Part shown: positions 9,250-18,823 of the stretch, piece after piece
Numbering within the stretch: position 1 is the first letter of the stretch
How the letters are laid out: each line of letters begins with the position of its first letter
NCBI RefSeq assembly: GCF_014653195.1
Contig: NZ_BNAH01000002.1
Location: forward strand, 377-64,376
Length of the DNA stretch: 64,000 nt
Direction: 5' to 3'
Source of the DNA: Thalassotalea profundi
GTDB taxonomy: Bacteria > Pseudomonadota > Gammaproteobacteria > Enterobacterales > Alteromonadaceae
Translations under genes and position numbers: made by a program
Notes under the pieces: model-generated
The model's input: the letters and a program-made list of their open reading frames with translations, nothing else
Told to the model about the DNA's origin: nothing
Databases searched by the model: none

Positions 9250-9852
9250 ATGTTAAATCGTCAATCAAATTCTTTTAGATCACAATTAATTAAAGGCTTT
9301 ACACTAGTAGAGCTTATAGTAGGCATGGGGATTGTGGGCATTCTATTAGCTATAGGAATACCAGGATTAAATGAGTTTACTATCAAGTCACGGGTTGATA
9401 GCGAAATATCAGAAATTCATCGAATAATTCTAACCGCTAGAAATACAGCTATTAGTACAGGACAATATGTCACTATTTGCCCTCTTTCAGGGAAAAACTG
9501 TCAAACCACTAATTGGCAAAACACATTAAGCGTTTTTACAAACGAAGCTAATACACTAGCTAATGCAAAGATCTTTGAGTCAACGCTAGTTCCTGCAAGT
9601 GAATTTTTAATAAAAGTTAAAAATGCTGCTAAATCAGGTGAAACAATCAAATCAACGAAGACAGATATTGTCTTTGCACCAACAGGGAAGTTAGCCAGTG
9701 CTGGTCCAGTAATGATAAAATATTGCCCTCAAGGGCGTGCAGATTTATCTAGAGCAGTGGAGATCTCATTATCTGGACGAGCCTACGCCAGTGAAGATAT
9801 AGATAATGATAATAAAGATGAAGACAGAAGTGGAAATGAAATAAGTTGTTAG
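9250..9852 (+). CDS. GspH/FimT-type pseudopilin, tandem paralogue
   Basis: 200-residue minor pilin with prepilin peptidase site IKG16|FTLVE and a GspH-like domain sharing the RNTA-ST-Q-VT-CPL block with the preceding gene, so a tandem duplication is likely. It ends in an acidic Asp/Asn-rich tail. The start is uncertain: ATG at 9250 is chosen, while the frame is also open from TTG 9217 (11 residues more). Neither has a good Shine-Dalgarno site. Possibly the FimU partner in the PilVWXE priming complex, by inference. Confidence 0.82.
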   Translation: MLNRQSNSFRSQLIKGFTLVELIVGMGIVGILLAIGIPGLNEFTIKSRVDSEISEIHRIILTARNTAISTGQYVTICPLSGKNCQTTNWQNTLSVFTNEANTLANAKIFESTLVPASEFLIKVKNAAKSGETIKSTKTDIVFAPTGKLASAGPVMIKYCPQGRADLSRAVEISLSGRAYASEDIDNDNKDEDRSGNEISC

Positions 9853-9886
9853 TCTGTTTCAAAGTAATATAATTCAAAAGTAAATT

Positions 9887-9929
9887 AAGCATAACTGAAA
9901 CTATCAATATTCCATTTTCAATTATGCTT
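9887..9929. terminator. Hairpin between convergent pilin genes
   Basis: AAGCATAACTGAAA pairs with TTTCAATTATGCTT (14 positions, one mismatch) across a 15-base loop, with a T-rich stretch on the plus side. It lies between the FimT pair and the minus-strand pilus cluster, and probably ends transcripts from both. Confidence 0.5.
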
Positions 9930-9952
9930 ATGTTTTTACTTTGTTTAATCAA

Positions 9953-10279
9953 TTACTTTGACATGGTTTTCTCTAAGTTATTGGCAATTGCGCTTTTAAA
10001 CTTATCTTGATCTAAAACACACTCATTAACCGCATATACTTTTTTCTTATTATCTCTGGTTAATGTGTACACTCGTTCATTGATTAATGAATCAGGTAAG
10101 CTCCTATATAACTCTTCACTTAAACGTGCAGTATAAATACTTTGCCCACCTCCATAAAAATCTACAAAGCATTTTACTTTAATGTTTGGTTTCGCTATTT
10201 CTTGTGCCAACGTGCCCGTAGTAAATAAACAAGCCAATGAGATAAAAGGTATTGCTATCAAAGTAACTTTACTATTCAT
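9953..10279 (-). CDS. Small secreted protein of the pilus cluster (TapY2-like)
   Basis: About 108 residues from the ATG at 10279, which begins a signal peptide ending near LAQE. The frame is open back to 10309, but that would overlap pilE. The mature part is about 85 residues with one Cys near its start (VKCFVDF) and one near the end (NECVLD), probably disulphide-bonded. Position after pilY1-pilE and the KCF...ECV layout recall the TapY2 family of Aeromonas and Shewanella type IV pilus loci. That family call is tentative. It may assist PilY1, as PilY2 is thought to in Pseudomonas. Confidence 0.55.
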   Translation of the reverse strand: MNSKVTLIAIPFISLACLFTTGTLAQEIAKPNIKVKCFVDFYGGGQSIYTARLSEELYRSLPDSLINERVYTLTRDNKKKVYAVNECVLDQDKFKSAIANNLEKTMSK

Positions 10280-10293
10280 TGCATTCTCCCTAC

Positions 10294-10698
10294 TTATTGT
10301 TCCCAACAAGTACCAGCAGGTGTTTTATAACCTGCTTCATTAATCGTTAATGTAGTACAGCCAGTATCTTTAGTCTGCGAATTTTTTGCTGTCGCGGTTA
10401 AAATAAATGTATCACCTGTCACTTTCGCATCGATACTATACTTTTTAGACTCTGTAATATATGGATCAGCGGCCATTCCCAATACTTTCATATCCTCAGT
10501 ATAAGCACGGCTGTCAGTGTAGAGTTGTTCTTGAAGGTTAGCTAAACGCACTAACTCTCGTTGCCCTTCAGATCTATCCGATCGCATGACAAAACTCGTA
10601 TATGATGGATAAACAACCGCTGCTAAAATACCGATAATAGCCACAGTGATCATTAATTCAATCAATGTAAAGCCATTATAATGATTAGTTTTTTGCAT
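10294..10698 (-). CDS. pilE: Type IV minor pilin PilE
   Basis: 134-residue pilin with a short basic leader cleaved at NG9|FTLIE (Glu +5) and the typical [17 protein letters not shown] helix. The C-terminal disulphide region has Cys near GCTTL and TCWEQ. The sequence DRSEGQREL and the cluster position match PilE-type minor pilins rather than the major pilin PilA. Its ATG overlaps the pilY1 stop by one base (TAATG), indicating translational coupling. Confidence 0.9.
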   Translation of the reverse strand: MQKTNHYNGFTLIELMITVAIIGILAAVVYPSYTSFVMRSDRSEGQRELVRLANLQEQLYTDSRAYTEDMKVLGMAADPYITESKKYSIDAKVTGDTFILTATAKNSQTKDTGCTTLTINEAGYKTPAGTCWEQ

Positions 10699-13600
10699 TA
10701 TTGATCCTCTTGAATATATAAATGCGTTCTATTTGTACTTAATGTAAAGCCTACGGGGATAATTTGACGACCTGTAATAATATTTCCCACCGCTTCATCA
10801 ACGGTATTAGGGTTCCCATCATCATTAGGTACAACGATAAGTGTAGGACTATCTAAAAATGACTGATCTATGATAATACTGCGATCTTTCTCATCAATGA
10901 CACCGTCATTTTCCCATTTATAAATTTGTCTACCTTGCGCTAAATCTACAGCATATAAGCGACTTTCACCACCTGGCACTTCACAGGCTAGTACCACATT
11001 ATCTGGAGGTGTATAAGAGGTAAAATACACAACATTATTGATCACATTTGCAGATGAAGTATTTTTTTCACCGGTAGATTTATCTAAATTGATAAACCAT
11101 CCCTTTTTCTCGCTAAGTTTAACGGCTTCTTTTTGACGATCAGCATCTGATAATGAAGCATCATCAAATACACTCGTAGTTAAATCATATAAATCACTAC
11201 TTGAATTTGTATGAACAATTGTACTCGGTGTTGCTGGCGTTGTTGTAGATGAATATGAACGAGTGAAAATATTTTCATCTTTAATCATGAAAAAAGTATC
11301 TTGGGTATCTGTACCTAACGGGTTTGATCTATCCCCACTACCAATTAATAATGCATCGTAAGGTGTTTCTTGCTGCCTTATTACTGTTTTGGTAACACCG
11401 TTATCAATAATATCAGTTTGAATTGTTTCGGTTATAAAAGCACGAACAATAGAAGGTTCATAAAAGAAACGTCTATCTTCTGCATTAGTTGTACCTGCTA
11501 CAGAAGCTAATTTAAAAACGGTCCAAGGATGAGTTGAATCTTTCGGATTCGCATCAGGCATATCGACACGCCACAAATTCCCTCCAGTATCTCCTACATA
11601 TAAACGATCAGTTAAACCATCACCATTACTATCAAGATGTGCAACGTTAGAAGGAATACTATCAGTTATTCCTGCAAATTCGGTAATACCGCCTGAAGGT
11701 GCTAAACTCCATTTTAATGCGCCGGTTTCTGCATCAACCATATAGATAGCACGCCCGACAGAATCATCAGTACCAACACCGGCTTGGTCTTTATTAATAT
11801 CATAACCACCACCAAAAATAACAACAGGCTTAGCGACAGTTGCCGAGGCATTTACTTTTGAATAAGTAATAACGGGTTGCGACCAAGACTGGCCAAGCTC
11901 ACTAAAACCGGGGGTTGAACTATCTATATGCCAAAGGAGTTTCGGTGTCGTTGTACTAATATCAATGGCATAATAAGAACTCCCGCCTCGACGTAAACCA
12001 AAAAATATCCAAACTTTGTCGGTACCATTTATAATACCATCACCATTGTGGTCTTGAACATGTGAACTTATACGCCCATCAATACCATAGACTTTATCTG
12101 CAGTACTAAAGTTATCTCGCAATGGCTTGATATTACCAAAAAATTCTTTAGGCATAAAAGACCAAAGTTCATCAATTGTATCATTGACATCTTCAAACAT
12201 ATGCAACATACCTGCATTAGTACCAATCACGATGCGAATAACATCATTACCATAATTAACCACTAAGGGTTTAGAATGTAATGGATCACCAAAAACATCG
12301 TAACGAATATCCGTAGTACTGTTATCTTCATCTTCATCGTCAACATCAATACCTTTAGCCCAGTTAAGCATGTCATCAATATCAGATTGATTATTAGCCA
12401 CATCTAAAGCAGTAGCTAACGCAGCATTAGAACCAAATGATGTCTTGGCTGTAGCAGAAGTTAATAGTGCCAGTTTATTGCCTGTACCAATATCACTATA
12501 AATAGTGCGATTCGTTTTGTTGCGCAGCATTTCAGCTACCCCGCCTTCTTCAACAATAGCACCATCAGGGGATGCATTGGCAGGCGTCCAATAGCTACGA
12601 ACATAACTTGAAAAGTACCCGGTGGTATCATCTATTGCAGCAACACCATTAGCACCTTTTTGTACATCATCGAAAACTTTGTATTTTTTAAGATTCCCTT
12701 GCCAGCGTGGCCCATGTTGCGGATCAAACATGGCATAATAAACAGAGTTAAGTGTTTCAGTGCGGTCAAAATTATTAGCGGCTACTGATGCAGAGGTTAA
12801 ACTCTCATTACTCGGCTCTAAATTTTCAAGTATGTTTAATAAAGCTGCGGTAAGCTGAGTACTATCAGTCGCTTTAAAGTAAAGGCCTTTTTGATTACCT
12901 AATTTTGCCGTTTCTTTTAGTAATGGCTCTGCAGAGTTTGCTCCATCACTAAAACCAATCGGGAAAGTATCAATTGTCTGTTTATTTGGGATAGTCGCAT
13001 TTACATCATGGTTTCTCATCCAACCCGCTAATGCAGCTAAATAATTACCACTATATTTAGAGCCGTCAAACTTATTAGTTGTCGTCGTACCATCGCCATT
13101 ATCTATCACTTCTTGTAAATTATTAACTAAACTATCAGCATGGTTATCCTGTGTAGGCTCTCCATCAGTAATTAATATAACATAAGCTTTACTATGACAT
13201 CCGCCAAAAGGTGACTGATAGACATTACTAACTTCTATCGAAGTATCTCTAGGAGGAGTATTAGCATAGTTATAATTTACTTGATTACTATCATTACCAT
13301 AATAAACAGATTGACCGGCAAAATAACGGGATGCTTCATATAATGTTTCGCATAAAGGGGTATTGGTTAATGCTCTTAAATCATCCTCGATAATATCAAT
13401 TAAGTTACTTTTATTTGTTGCAGTCATTTGCTTAATACCTGCAACAATTCGCCCACCATTGGCGCTATTATTTTTATTGCCTAAATTATAATTAAAAATT
13501 TGCAAACCAAAATCAACAGCTGGAGCAGCATTAATTACATTAACAATACTCTCTTTTGCGATGTCTATTCTTTCTTTTTTAACATTGCTCATCGAAGTAT

Positions 13601-14300
13601 TATGATTCCAACGCAAGAAATTGTCGGTATAAAGAGTCACCAGCTCGCCAGACCAACTCACACTGGCTTCAGATTCAGCCAATGTTCCATAATATATAGG
13701 GTTTTGCTTAGTCCCCTTACCATTGACAGGGTAACCATTAGCCATAGTTCCACCATTTATAAGGTCATCGCCTTTGTTGATGCTTGAATCAACTGATGGG
13801 GAAAAAGTTTCCGGGACTTTGTTTACATCATCTTGACAATCGATAGCTTTAATATTGACACCTGTCGTATCAGGGATTTCTTCCCATGCACCAGAGTTCC
13901 CTTTAATGGTATATTCTCGGATTCGTCCCGTATAAAAACCAGTTTTTGCTAAAATTTCACGTGCCGAGGCGCAACTATTGATGTCGAAAGAAAAGTGTCG
14001 AGGTTCACTGCTAGCGTTAGGTATAGGTAAGGAAGTTCCTGATAGCCCGCCTTTAGTATAATAAATACGTGTATTTTTAGCTGAGTTATCTCCGCCAATT
14101 CCTGGGTAATTGGTTTTAGGGTTATAACTTGGCTTAACCCATTCATCTGTTCCCATACTGCCAGAGTTATCGAATATAATCAGAACTTGAGGTCGCTTTC
14201 CTGACTGTTTTGCTGTGTCACTTATATATAATTCAATATCTTCGCTATAAGCAAAATAAGAGACTAAGGTTAAAGCACCTATCAATATTAACTTTTTCAT
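10698..14300 (-). CDS. pilY1: Type IV pilus tip adhesin / assembly factor PilY1
   Basis: 1200 residues from the ATG at 14300, which follows GAGGAA and begins a signal peptide. The frame also opens nine codons earlier. The N-terminal half carries a von Willebrand factor A-like domain with the MIDAS motif D44-N-S-G-S. The C-terminal half is the PilY1 beta-propeller with the calcium loop DSNGDGLTD (890-898), the site that controls pilus retraction in Pseudomonas. A second DxNxDG loop ([10 protein letters not shown] from residue 750) lies ahead of it. PilY1 is exported and works with the minor pilins to start pilus assembly and mediate adhesion. Confidence 0.95.
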   Translation of the reverse strand: MKKLILIGALTLVSYFAYSEDIELYISDTAKQSGKRPQVLIIFDNSGSMGTDEWVKPSYNPKTNYPGIGGDNSAKNTRIYYTKGGLSGTSLPIPNASSEPRHFSFDINSCASAREILAKTGFYTGRIREYTIKGNSGAWEEIPDTTGVNIKAIDCQDDVNKVPETFSPSVDSSINKGDDLINGGTMANGYPVNGKGTKQNPIYYGTLAESEASVSWSGELVTLYTDNFLRWNHNTSMSNVKKERIDIAKESIVNVINAAPAVDFGLQIFNYNLGNKNNSANGGRIVAGIKQMTATNKSNLIDIIEDDLRALTNTPLCETLYEASRYFAGQSVYYGNDSNQVNYNYANTPPRDTSIEVSNVYQSPFGGCHSKAYVILITDGEPTQDNHADSLVNNLQEVIDNGDGTTTTNKFDGSKYSGNYLAALAGWMRNHDVNATIPNKQTIDTFPIGFSDGANSAEPLLKETAKLGNQKGLYFKATDSTQLTAALLNILENLEPSNESLTSASVAANNFDRTETLNSVYYAMFDPQHGPRWQGNLKKYKVFDDVQKGANGVAAIDDTTGYFSSYVRSYWTPANASPDGAIVEEGGVAEMLRNKTNRTIYSDIGTGNKLALLTSATAKTSFGSNAALATALDVANNQSDIDDMLNWAKGIDVDDEDEDNSTTDIRYDVFGDPLHSKPLVVNYGNDVIRIVIGTNAGMLHMFEDVNDTIDELWSFMPKEFFGNIKPLRDNFSTADKVYGIDGRISSHVQDHNGDGIINGTDKVWIFFGLRRGGSSYYAIDISTTTPKLLWHIDSSTPGFSELGQSWSQPVITYSKVNASATVAKPVVIFGGGYDINKDQAGVGTDDSVGRAIYMVDAETGALKWSLAPSGGITEFAGITDSIPSNVAHLDSNGDGLTDRLYVGDTGGNLWRVDMPDANPKDSTHPWTVFKLASVAGTTNAEDRRFFYEPSIVRAFITETIQTDIIDNGVTKTVIRQQETPYDALLIGSGDRSNPLGTDTQDTFFMIKDENIFTRSYSSTTTPATPSTIVHTNSSSDLYDLTTSVFDDASLSDADRQKEAVKLSEKKGWFINLDKSTGEKNTSSANVINNVVYFTSYTPPDNVVLACEVPGGESRLYAVDLAQGRQIYKWENDGVIDEKDRSIIIDQSFLDSPTLIVVPNDDGNPNTVDEAVGNIITGRQIIPVGFTLSTNRTHLYIQEDQ

Positions 14301-14339
14301 ATAAAGTTCCTCAAAATTCTTACACAATATACTCGTTAT

Positions 14340-14873
14340 TTAACGTAATAACTCTTGCGCTACACCAGAATTTACAATAATTCGATTAGTTTGTACGCCA
14401 CTTACATTTTTTCGGCCATACGTTTTAATAACTTGTGTTCTTAATACATTACAACTAAATACACTGGTAGAAGAGGCGTTACGCGAATGTGGGCAATCCC
14501 CTTCTAATTTTAACGCGTTATTCGCAATATCTATCAACGCCACTGTATTTGGCTTTAACGTGGCAGATAAATTATTTTCTAAGCCTGTGATTGGAAACCT
14601 CACCAATGGAAAAGCAAAACTATTTGTCCCCGCAGCGCCAGATAATTGGTCGGCAATAACTTCATCGTTAACGCTAATAGCTTGTTGAGTCGCGATAGCT
14701 TTTTCTTCACTCGCGCCTGACATACGTACATCACTCGATGAATTTTGCATCAACGCTACGGCAACAGCGGTCAACGCAATAAGAAAGACAAGTGAAACGA
14801 TCAGAACAACACCCTGCTGATGTTTGCTATTATTCAATTGACTATTTGCTTTCGATAAATACAACTTTTTCAT
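14340..14873 (-). CDS. pilX: Type IV pilus minor pilin PilX
   Basis: 177 residues. A 21-residue basic leader ends QQG21|VVLIV, followed by a hydrophobic helix and the PilX N-terminal motif NSSSDVRMSG. There is no Glu at mature position +5, which is characteristic of PilX/GspK-type pseudopilins that sit at the tip of the initiation complex. Two cysteines (CPHS, SCNVL) lie in the C-terminal half. It sits between pilW and pilY1 in the usual order. Confidence 0.9.
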   Translation of the reverse strand: MKKLYLSKANSQLNNSKHQQGVVLIVSLVFLIALTAVAVALMQNSSSDVRMSGASEEKAIATQQAISVNDEVIADQLSGAAGTNSFAFPLVRFPITGLENNLSATLKPNTVALIDIANNALKLEGDCPHSRNASSTSVFSCNVLRTQVIKTYGRKNVSGVQTNRIIVNSGVAQELLR

Positions 14874-14922
14874 AAAAAACCTATCACTATTTAATTACAT
14901 CGAAACAAGATAAAAAATTTTA

Positions 14923-15873
14923 TTACCAACTATCAACACGCGCATTAAATAAACTTACGGTACTCGAGAATAATAACCGACGATAATTATCATCAAAAGT
15001 AACTGCTAAATCACCAAGTTGATAAGTATTTTTATTATCGTACTTGTTATCAATCTTCACACTGCGAGCTAATACATATATCTTGGCAGCGATAATGCGG
15101 CTATTACTTCCTCTATCCCAAAGATCATCTGTCATATCATCAGCTGAAATATAGGCGTTAACGATACCATCATCGTCAGTATCGACCCCATACATAAAAC
15201 GGATCATTTCAATCCCATCAATTAAAGGATCAAAACTCATACTCGTCGTTAAACGACCCTGCATTAATACAGGTACATTATTACTGCCTTCTGTTTTTAC
15301 ATAGTAAACATGGTGTTGATATTCCCATACTCTACTATTATCAACTACTGGTAATGCTGCGCCCGTAAAAATTTGCCCACCACTGGTATTTGTTACCATA
15401 TAGAAATTGTTGTTCGTAAGCGCACCAGCTACAGTGGTATCAATAGCATTTCCCATCACTCTTTTAATTTGGAGTATATCTGAACCAATAACAGCATCAG
15501 TAATACACCCCATATTAGCGGCTGTTGTCGCAGTTTTCCCCCACGTTGTTCTAAAATGCCCTAACGCAGTAGGAAAAGTGGCATTATTTAGCCCTTCGCC
15601 CACACAGTCAGGAGCAGGTGCTCCAGGGACAGCTACAAAAGCACTTCGACTCAGGGTCCCAGTATAATCTCCCCAAAAATCAGCTTTTTGCAAATCTTCA
15701 CTTAAGATACTTAACGCGAAACGGCCATTCTCTTGAAGCTCTCCATAACTTGAAGTTTCAACAGATGTTGTTTTCATGCCAACAAAAATACTTAACACAC
15801 CTGCAAAAAGCACCAAGCCAATGGCCAGTGCGATAAATATTTCAATGATGGTGTAACCTAATTGTTTTTTCAT
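14923..15873 (-). CDS. pilW: Type IV pilus minor pilin PilW
   Basis: 316 residues from the ATG at 15873, one base after the pilV stop. The 41 codons of open frame further upstream lie inside pilV. Prepilin site LG6|YTIIE with Glu +5 is followed by a long hydrophobic helix and the PilW domain (ELQENGRFALSILSEDLQKADFWG). Part of the PilVWX minor-pilin complex that primes assembly. Confidence 0.92.
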   Translation of the reverse strand: MKKQLGYTIIEIFIALAIGLVLFAGVLSIFVGMKTTSVETSSYGELQENGRFALSILSEDLQKADFWGDYTGTLSRSAFVAVPGAPAPDCVGEGLNNATFPTALGHFRTTWGKTATTAANMGCITDAVIGSDILQIKRVMGNAIDTTVAGALTNNNFYMVTNTSGGQIFTGAALPVVDNSRVWEYQHHVYYVKTEGSNNVPVLMQGRLTTSMSFDPLIDGIEMIRFMYGVDTDDDGIVNAYISADDMTDDLWDRGSNSRIIAAKIYVLARSVKIDNKYDNKNTYQLGDLAVTFDDNYRRLLFSSTVSLFNARVDSW

Positions 15874-15874
15874 T

Positions 15875-16420
15875 TTAAAAAATAAATGCCCCAATAGTAA
15901 TTTGGCGACGTTTATCACCAGAAGCGCCACAAGTGCCAGTACTGCTGTCGGTAATGCCAGTTCGTCCTTGCCAACTAATAGTGACTGATACTTCATTAAT
16001 ATTAGTTACCGTTATACAGCCTCTAGCACCGGTTAAACCACCCACTTTTTTTGTTCCATTCAAAACATCGGCCCCCATTAAAGCAAGTTCCCACTCATAA
16101 CGATCATTGGTAACCATAGCTGTTGGTGTGCAAACAGCCGCCGGATTATTACAACGACTTGCGGGTACTGCATCAAGCGCGGCACCATAATCAGTACCTG
16201 CATAATTAGCTAATCCACTTGCATCATTACTTCGCATTCGCTCAATAATATCTTGCGCTAATGCTGAAGCAAGCGCGCGCTGCATTGCATCAAAGCTCCC
16301 TTTTTTAGCGGTAGCCTGCATAGCTACCGCACCTAAAATACCAGTAACAATTAACACTAATGCAATTAACACTTCAATAAATGTCATACCACGTTGTTGT
16401 AATTTTTTATGGTGATACAT
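15875..16420 (-). CDS. pilV: Type IV pilus minor pilin PilV
   Basis: 181 residues from the ATG at 16420, preceded by AGAGGC. Open frame upstream (49 codons) is not pilin-like. Cleavage at RG11|MTFIEVLIAL with Glu +5, then the PilV-type GILGAVAMQ segment and ASALAQDIIERMRSN. Four cysteines lie in the C-terminal half. First gene of the tightly spaced pilV-pilW-pilX-pilY1-pilE set on the minus strand. Confidence 0.92.
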   Translation of the reverse strand: MYHHKKLQQRGMTFIEVLIALVLIVTGILGAVAMQATAKKGSFDAMQRALASALAQDIIERMRSNDASGLANYAGTDYGAALDAVPASRCNNPAAVCTPTAMVTNDRYEWELALMGADVLNGTKKVGGLTGARGCITVTNINEVSVTISWQGRTGITDSSTGTCGASGDKRRQITIGAFIF

Positions 16421-16745
16421 TGATAGCCTCTTGAGTTGATAAAACACTACGTTTGAGTACAGAGATACAACAAGTTTTATAGAAAAAATCAAAAGATGAA
16501 AAAGCCCAAAAACAGGCATAAGAAAAGGACACTTTAAAAAATAAAAATGTCGAAAGTTGTCGAACATATGTGTTAAAAATCACTAACGTGAACCGCATTA
16601 ACCCATACCTATTTCCATATAGCGAATAATCATCCTATTGATTGATGCACAGTTATTATTCGCTTGAATGTAACTTACTTTAAAAATACTGGCAATATTT
16701 TATTACTGTGATTAGTTTTTGCGCATATTTTAACCTAAAGTAAGA
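16421..16745. other. Gene-free spacer between ispH and pilV
   Basis: Holds the hairpin at 16621-16664 near the ispH end and presumably the pilV promoter. No convincing sigma70 or sigma54 boxes were found, and open frames here have no coding character. Confidence 0.5.
16621..16664 (-). terminator. Large-loop hairpin downstream of ispH
   Basis: AGCGAATAAT and ATTATTCGCT form a perfect 10-bp stem with a 24-base loop, about 80 bp past the ispH stop. No T-run follows, so termination efficiency is doubtful. It may protect the 3' end of the ispH message. Confidence 0.4.
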
Positions 16746-17675
16746 TTAGCGTAATTCTATGGGTACTGCAAACACTGTATTTTCTTCTCGTCCCGGGTAT
16801 TCGATAACTTCTTGACCCCCCGAAAGTTTTAATGCATCAATCACTTGTCTAACCAGTATGTCTGGGGCAGAGGCGCCTGCAGTAACTCCTATTTTAGTTA
16901 CTCCATTTAACCAAGATGGTTCAATATTATCGGCAGTGTCAATAAGGTAAGCTCTTGTACCTATTTTTTCAGCAAGTTCACGTAGTCGATTAGAGTTTGA
17001 ACTATTTTTAGCGCCAACAACTAATAACATATCTACTTGACTCGCTATTGAACGCACAGCGTCTTGTCTATTTTGTGTTGCATAACAAATATCATCTTTA
17101 CGTGGTCCTTCAATTGCTGGAAATTTAGCAATTAAGGCATCAATAACATCACTAGTATCATCAACTGAGAGTGTTGTTTGGCTACAAAAATATAGATGTT
17201 GGGGATTTTTAACGGTTAAATTAGCAACATCAGCTGCAGACTCAACTAAATAAATACCTCCATCTTTACTTTCATATTGTCCCATAGTACCTTCAACTTC
17301 AGGATGCCCAGCGTGGCCAATAAGCACACACTCAACATTTTTTCGACTGGCTCGAGATACTTCCATATGCACTTTAGTTACTAATGGACACGTTGCATCA
17401 AAGACTTTTAAACCACGGCTCTTCGCTTCATTACGAACAGCTTTCGAAACACCATGTGCTGAAAATATTACCGTACTATCATCGGGTACTTCATGAAGCT
17501 CATCAACAAAAACTGCGCCACGTTTTTTTAATCCATTAACAACAAATTTATTGTGTACAACCTCATGACGAACATAGATAGGCGCATCAAAAAGATCGAG
17601 TGCACGATCAACAATACTTATTGCTCTGTCCACACCTGCACAAAAACCTCTTGGATTAGCTAGAATAATGTCCAC
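16746..17675 (-). CDS. ispH: 4-hydroxy-3-methylbut-2-enyl diphosphate reductase
   Basis: Final MEP-pathway enzyme: reduces HMBPP to IPP and DMAPP using a [4Fe-4S] cluster in the cytoplasm. 309 residues, with the three cluster cysteines at Cys12 (GFCAGVDRA), Cys96 (DATCPLV) and Cys197 (DDICYATQ), identical numbering to E. coli. The His and Glu substrate residues ([20 protein letters not shown]) are also seen. Last gene of the lspA-fkpB-ispH run, 5 bp after fkpB. Confidence 0.98.
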   Translation of the reverse strand: MDIILANPRGFCAGVDRAISIVDRALDLFDAPIYVRHEVVHNKFVVNGLKKRGAVFVDELHEVPDDSTVIFSAHGVSKAVRNEAKSRGLKVFDATCPLVTKVHMEVSRASRKNVECVLIGHAGHPEVEGTMGQYESKDGGIYLVESAADVANLTVKNPQHLYFCSQTTLSVDDTSDVIDALIAKFPAIEGPRKDDICYATQNRQDAVRSIASQVDMLLVVGAKNSSNSNRLRELAEKIGTRAYLIDTADNIEPSWLNGVTKIGVTAGASAPDILVRQVIDALKLSGGQEVIEYPGREENTVFAVPIELR

Positions 17676-17680
17676 AGTTT

Positions 17681-18121
17681 TTACTCCGGTAAAATATCTA
17701 TAACATCAATAATAAAAGTTACCGCTTGCCCTGCTAGCGGGTGATTAAAGTCAACAGTAACTGAATCACCTGACACTTCTTTAATCATACCAGGTAGCTC
17801 GATACCACCTGGTTGAGTAAAGGTGATAATACTGCCAACTTTCGCAGGAGTTTCGGCTGAAAACTTACTGCTTTCGACATAATGTAAGTTATCAGGATTA
17901 GATTCACCAAAAGCATCTACAGCTTCAAGGGTAAACTCTTTACTATCTCCAACAGATAATCCAAGTAGTTCTTTTTCAAATGCGGGAGAAATACTATTAT
18001 CGCCCATAATAATTTTGGCGGGCTTATTATTGACTTTGGTACTGTCGGCAGCAGAACCATCTGCTAACTTCATAGTAATATGAACAATAATTTGTGAATC
18101 ATTTTGTATTTGTTTACTCAT
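17681..18121 (-). CDS. fkpB: FKBP-type peptidyl-prolyl cis-trans isomerase (SlpA/FkpB)
   Basis: 146-residue SlyD-like FKBP (E. coli FkpB 149). The beta-strand opening [15 protein letters not shown], the [16 protein letters not shown] stretch and the C-terminal [10 protein letters not shown] are diagnostic. It lacks the His-rich tail of SlyD. The start at ATG 18121 is preferred; a GTG four codons upstream is also in frame. Between lspA and ispH as in most gammaproteobacteria. Expected to be a cytoplasmic foldase. Confidence 0.93.
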   Translation of the reverse strand: MSKQIQNDSQIIVHITMKLADGSAADSTKVNNKPAKIIMGDNSISPAFEKELLGLSVGDSKEFTLEAVDAFGESNPDNLHYVESSKFSAETPAKVGSIITFTQPGGIELPGMIKEVSGDSVTVDFNHPLAGQAVTFIIDVIDILPE

Positions 18122-18166
18122 TATTTCTTTCACTTAATTTCTTTCGTATTGCTGATTAGGTGTAAC

Positions 18167-18673
18167 CTAAGAGTTTTTATTCTCTGGTGAAATTTTTTTG
18201 ATTTTTTCTTGTTTAAAAGAATCAATTATCATTAACGCAGCGCCAATAAAAATCATAGAATCAGCCACATTAAATGCCGGCCAATGATTACTACCAATAT
18301 AAAAATCAAGAAAATCTATAACATAACCAAAAAGCAACCTATCAATTAAATTACCAAGAGCGCCACTTAACATACACGCTAAAGCAATCGCTAATAGCGG
18401 TTGAGTCGCTGGCGTGCGTTTAAGCCATACACCGAAAACAATACTAGCGATAAATGCTATTATAGTAAAAAACCAGCGCTGCCATCCCCCTTGATCAGCT
18501 AGAAAACTAAAAGCAGCACCAAGATTATGGACGTAGGTAATATTAAAAAATGGCAATACATTAACTGATTCATATAAATCAAATGAATTGGCTACCCATT
18601 GCTTGGTGACTTGATCTATTACTAAGAATACAAAAGTGATCCATAACCAACGTAAACTTGTACTATTTTTCAT
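18167..18673 (-). CDS. lspA: Lipoprotein signal peptidase (signal peptidase II)
   Basis: Inner-membrane aspartyl protease that removes the signal peptide from prolipoproteins (BamD, LptE and RlpA in this window are clients). 168 residues with four membrane segments. The catalytic aspartates lie in GNLIDR (Asp111) and NVADS (Asp138), alongside the conserved HNLGAAFSF. The start at ATG 18673 gives the usual length; in-frame ATGs at 18697 and 18682 are possible, none with a strong ribosome site. Separated from ileS by a terminator-like hairpin. Confidence 0.95.
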   Translation of the reverse strand: MKNSTSLRWLWITFVFLVIDQVTKQWVANSFDLYESVNVLPFFNITYVHNLGAAFSFLADQGGWQRWFFTIIAFIASIVFGVWLKRTPATQPLLAIALACMLSGALGNLIDRLLFGYVIDFLDFYIGSNHWPAFNVADSMIFIGAALMIIDSFKQEKIKKISPENKNS

Positions 18674-18721
18674 TACATTCATAACAACATTAACCATTTT
18701 GAAACGATAACGCGACTTAAA

Positions 18722-18756
18722 GAAAAATGCTCAAGATTATATTGATAACTTGAGCA
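18722..18756 (-). terminator. Intrinsic terminator between ileS and lspA
   Basis: On the minus strand, TGCTCAAG-N13-CTTGAGCA (8-bp perfect stem, 18728-18756) is followed at once by TTTTTCTTT. It comes about 70 bp after the ileS stop. In many relatives ileS and lspA are adjacent or overlapping, so a terminator here is notable; readthrough or a local promoter would be needed for lspA. Confidence 0.65.
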
Positions 18757-18761
18757 CTCAT

Positions 18762-18787
18762 ATGAATTTACCTAATAATAAATTCAT
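18762..18787. repeat. Second hairpin in the ileS-lspA spacer
   Basis: ATGAATTT-N10-AAATTCAT is a perfect 8-bp inverted repeat just upstream (minus-strand sense) of the terminator. With that terminator it forms a tandem stem-loop 3' end for ileS. Confidence 0.4.
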
Positions 18788-18823
18788 GTAAACCAACAGT
18801 TACTAATTATTAATTAGTTAATG

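Noticed and set aside
13500-13787. Plus-strand frame inside pilY1
   Set aside because: Antisense shadow of pilY1 without ribosome site or domain.
16421-16598. Open frames upstream of pilV
   Set aside because: Hydrophobic, cysteine-rich translations without start signals; prepilin leaders are short, so pilV starts at 16420.
16421-16745. AlgR or sigma54 site for the minor-pilin operon
   Set aside because: No CCGTTCGTC-like or -24/-12 sequence was found, so regulation as in Pseudomonas is not supported.
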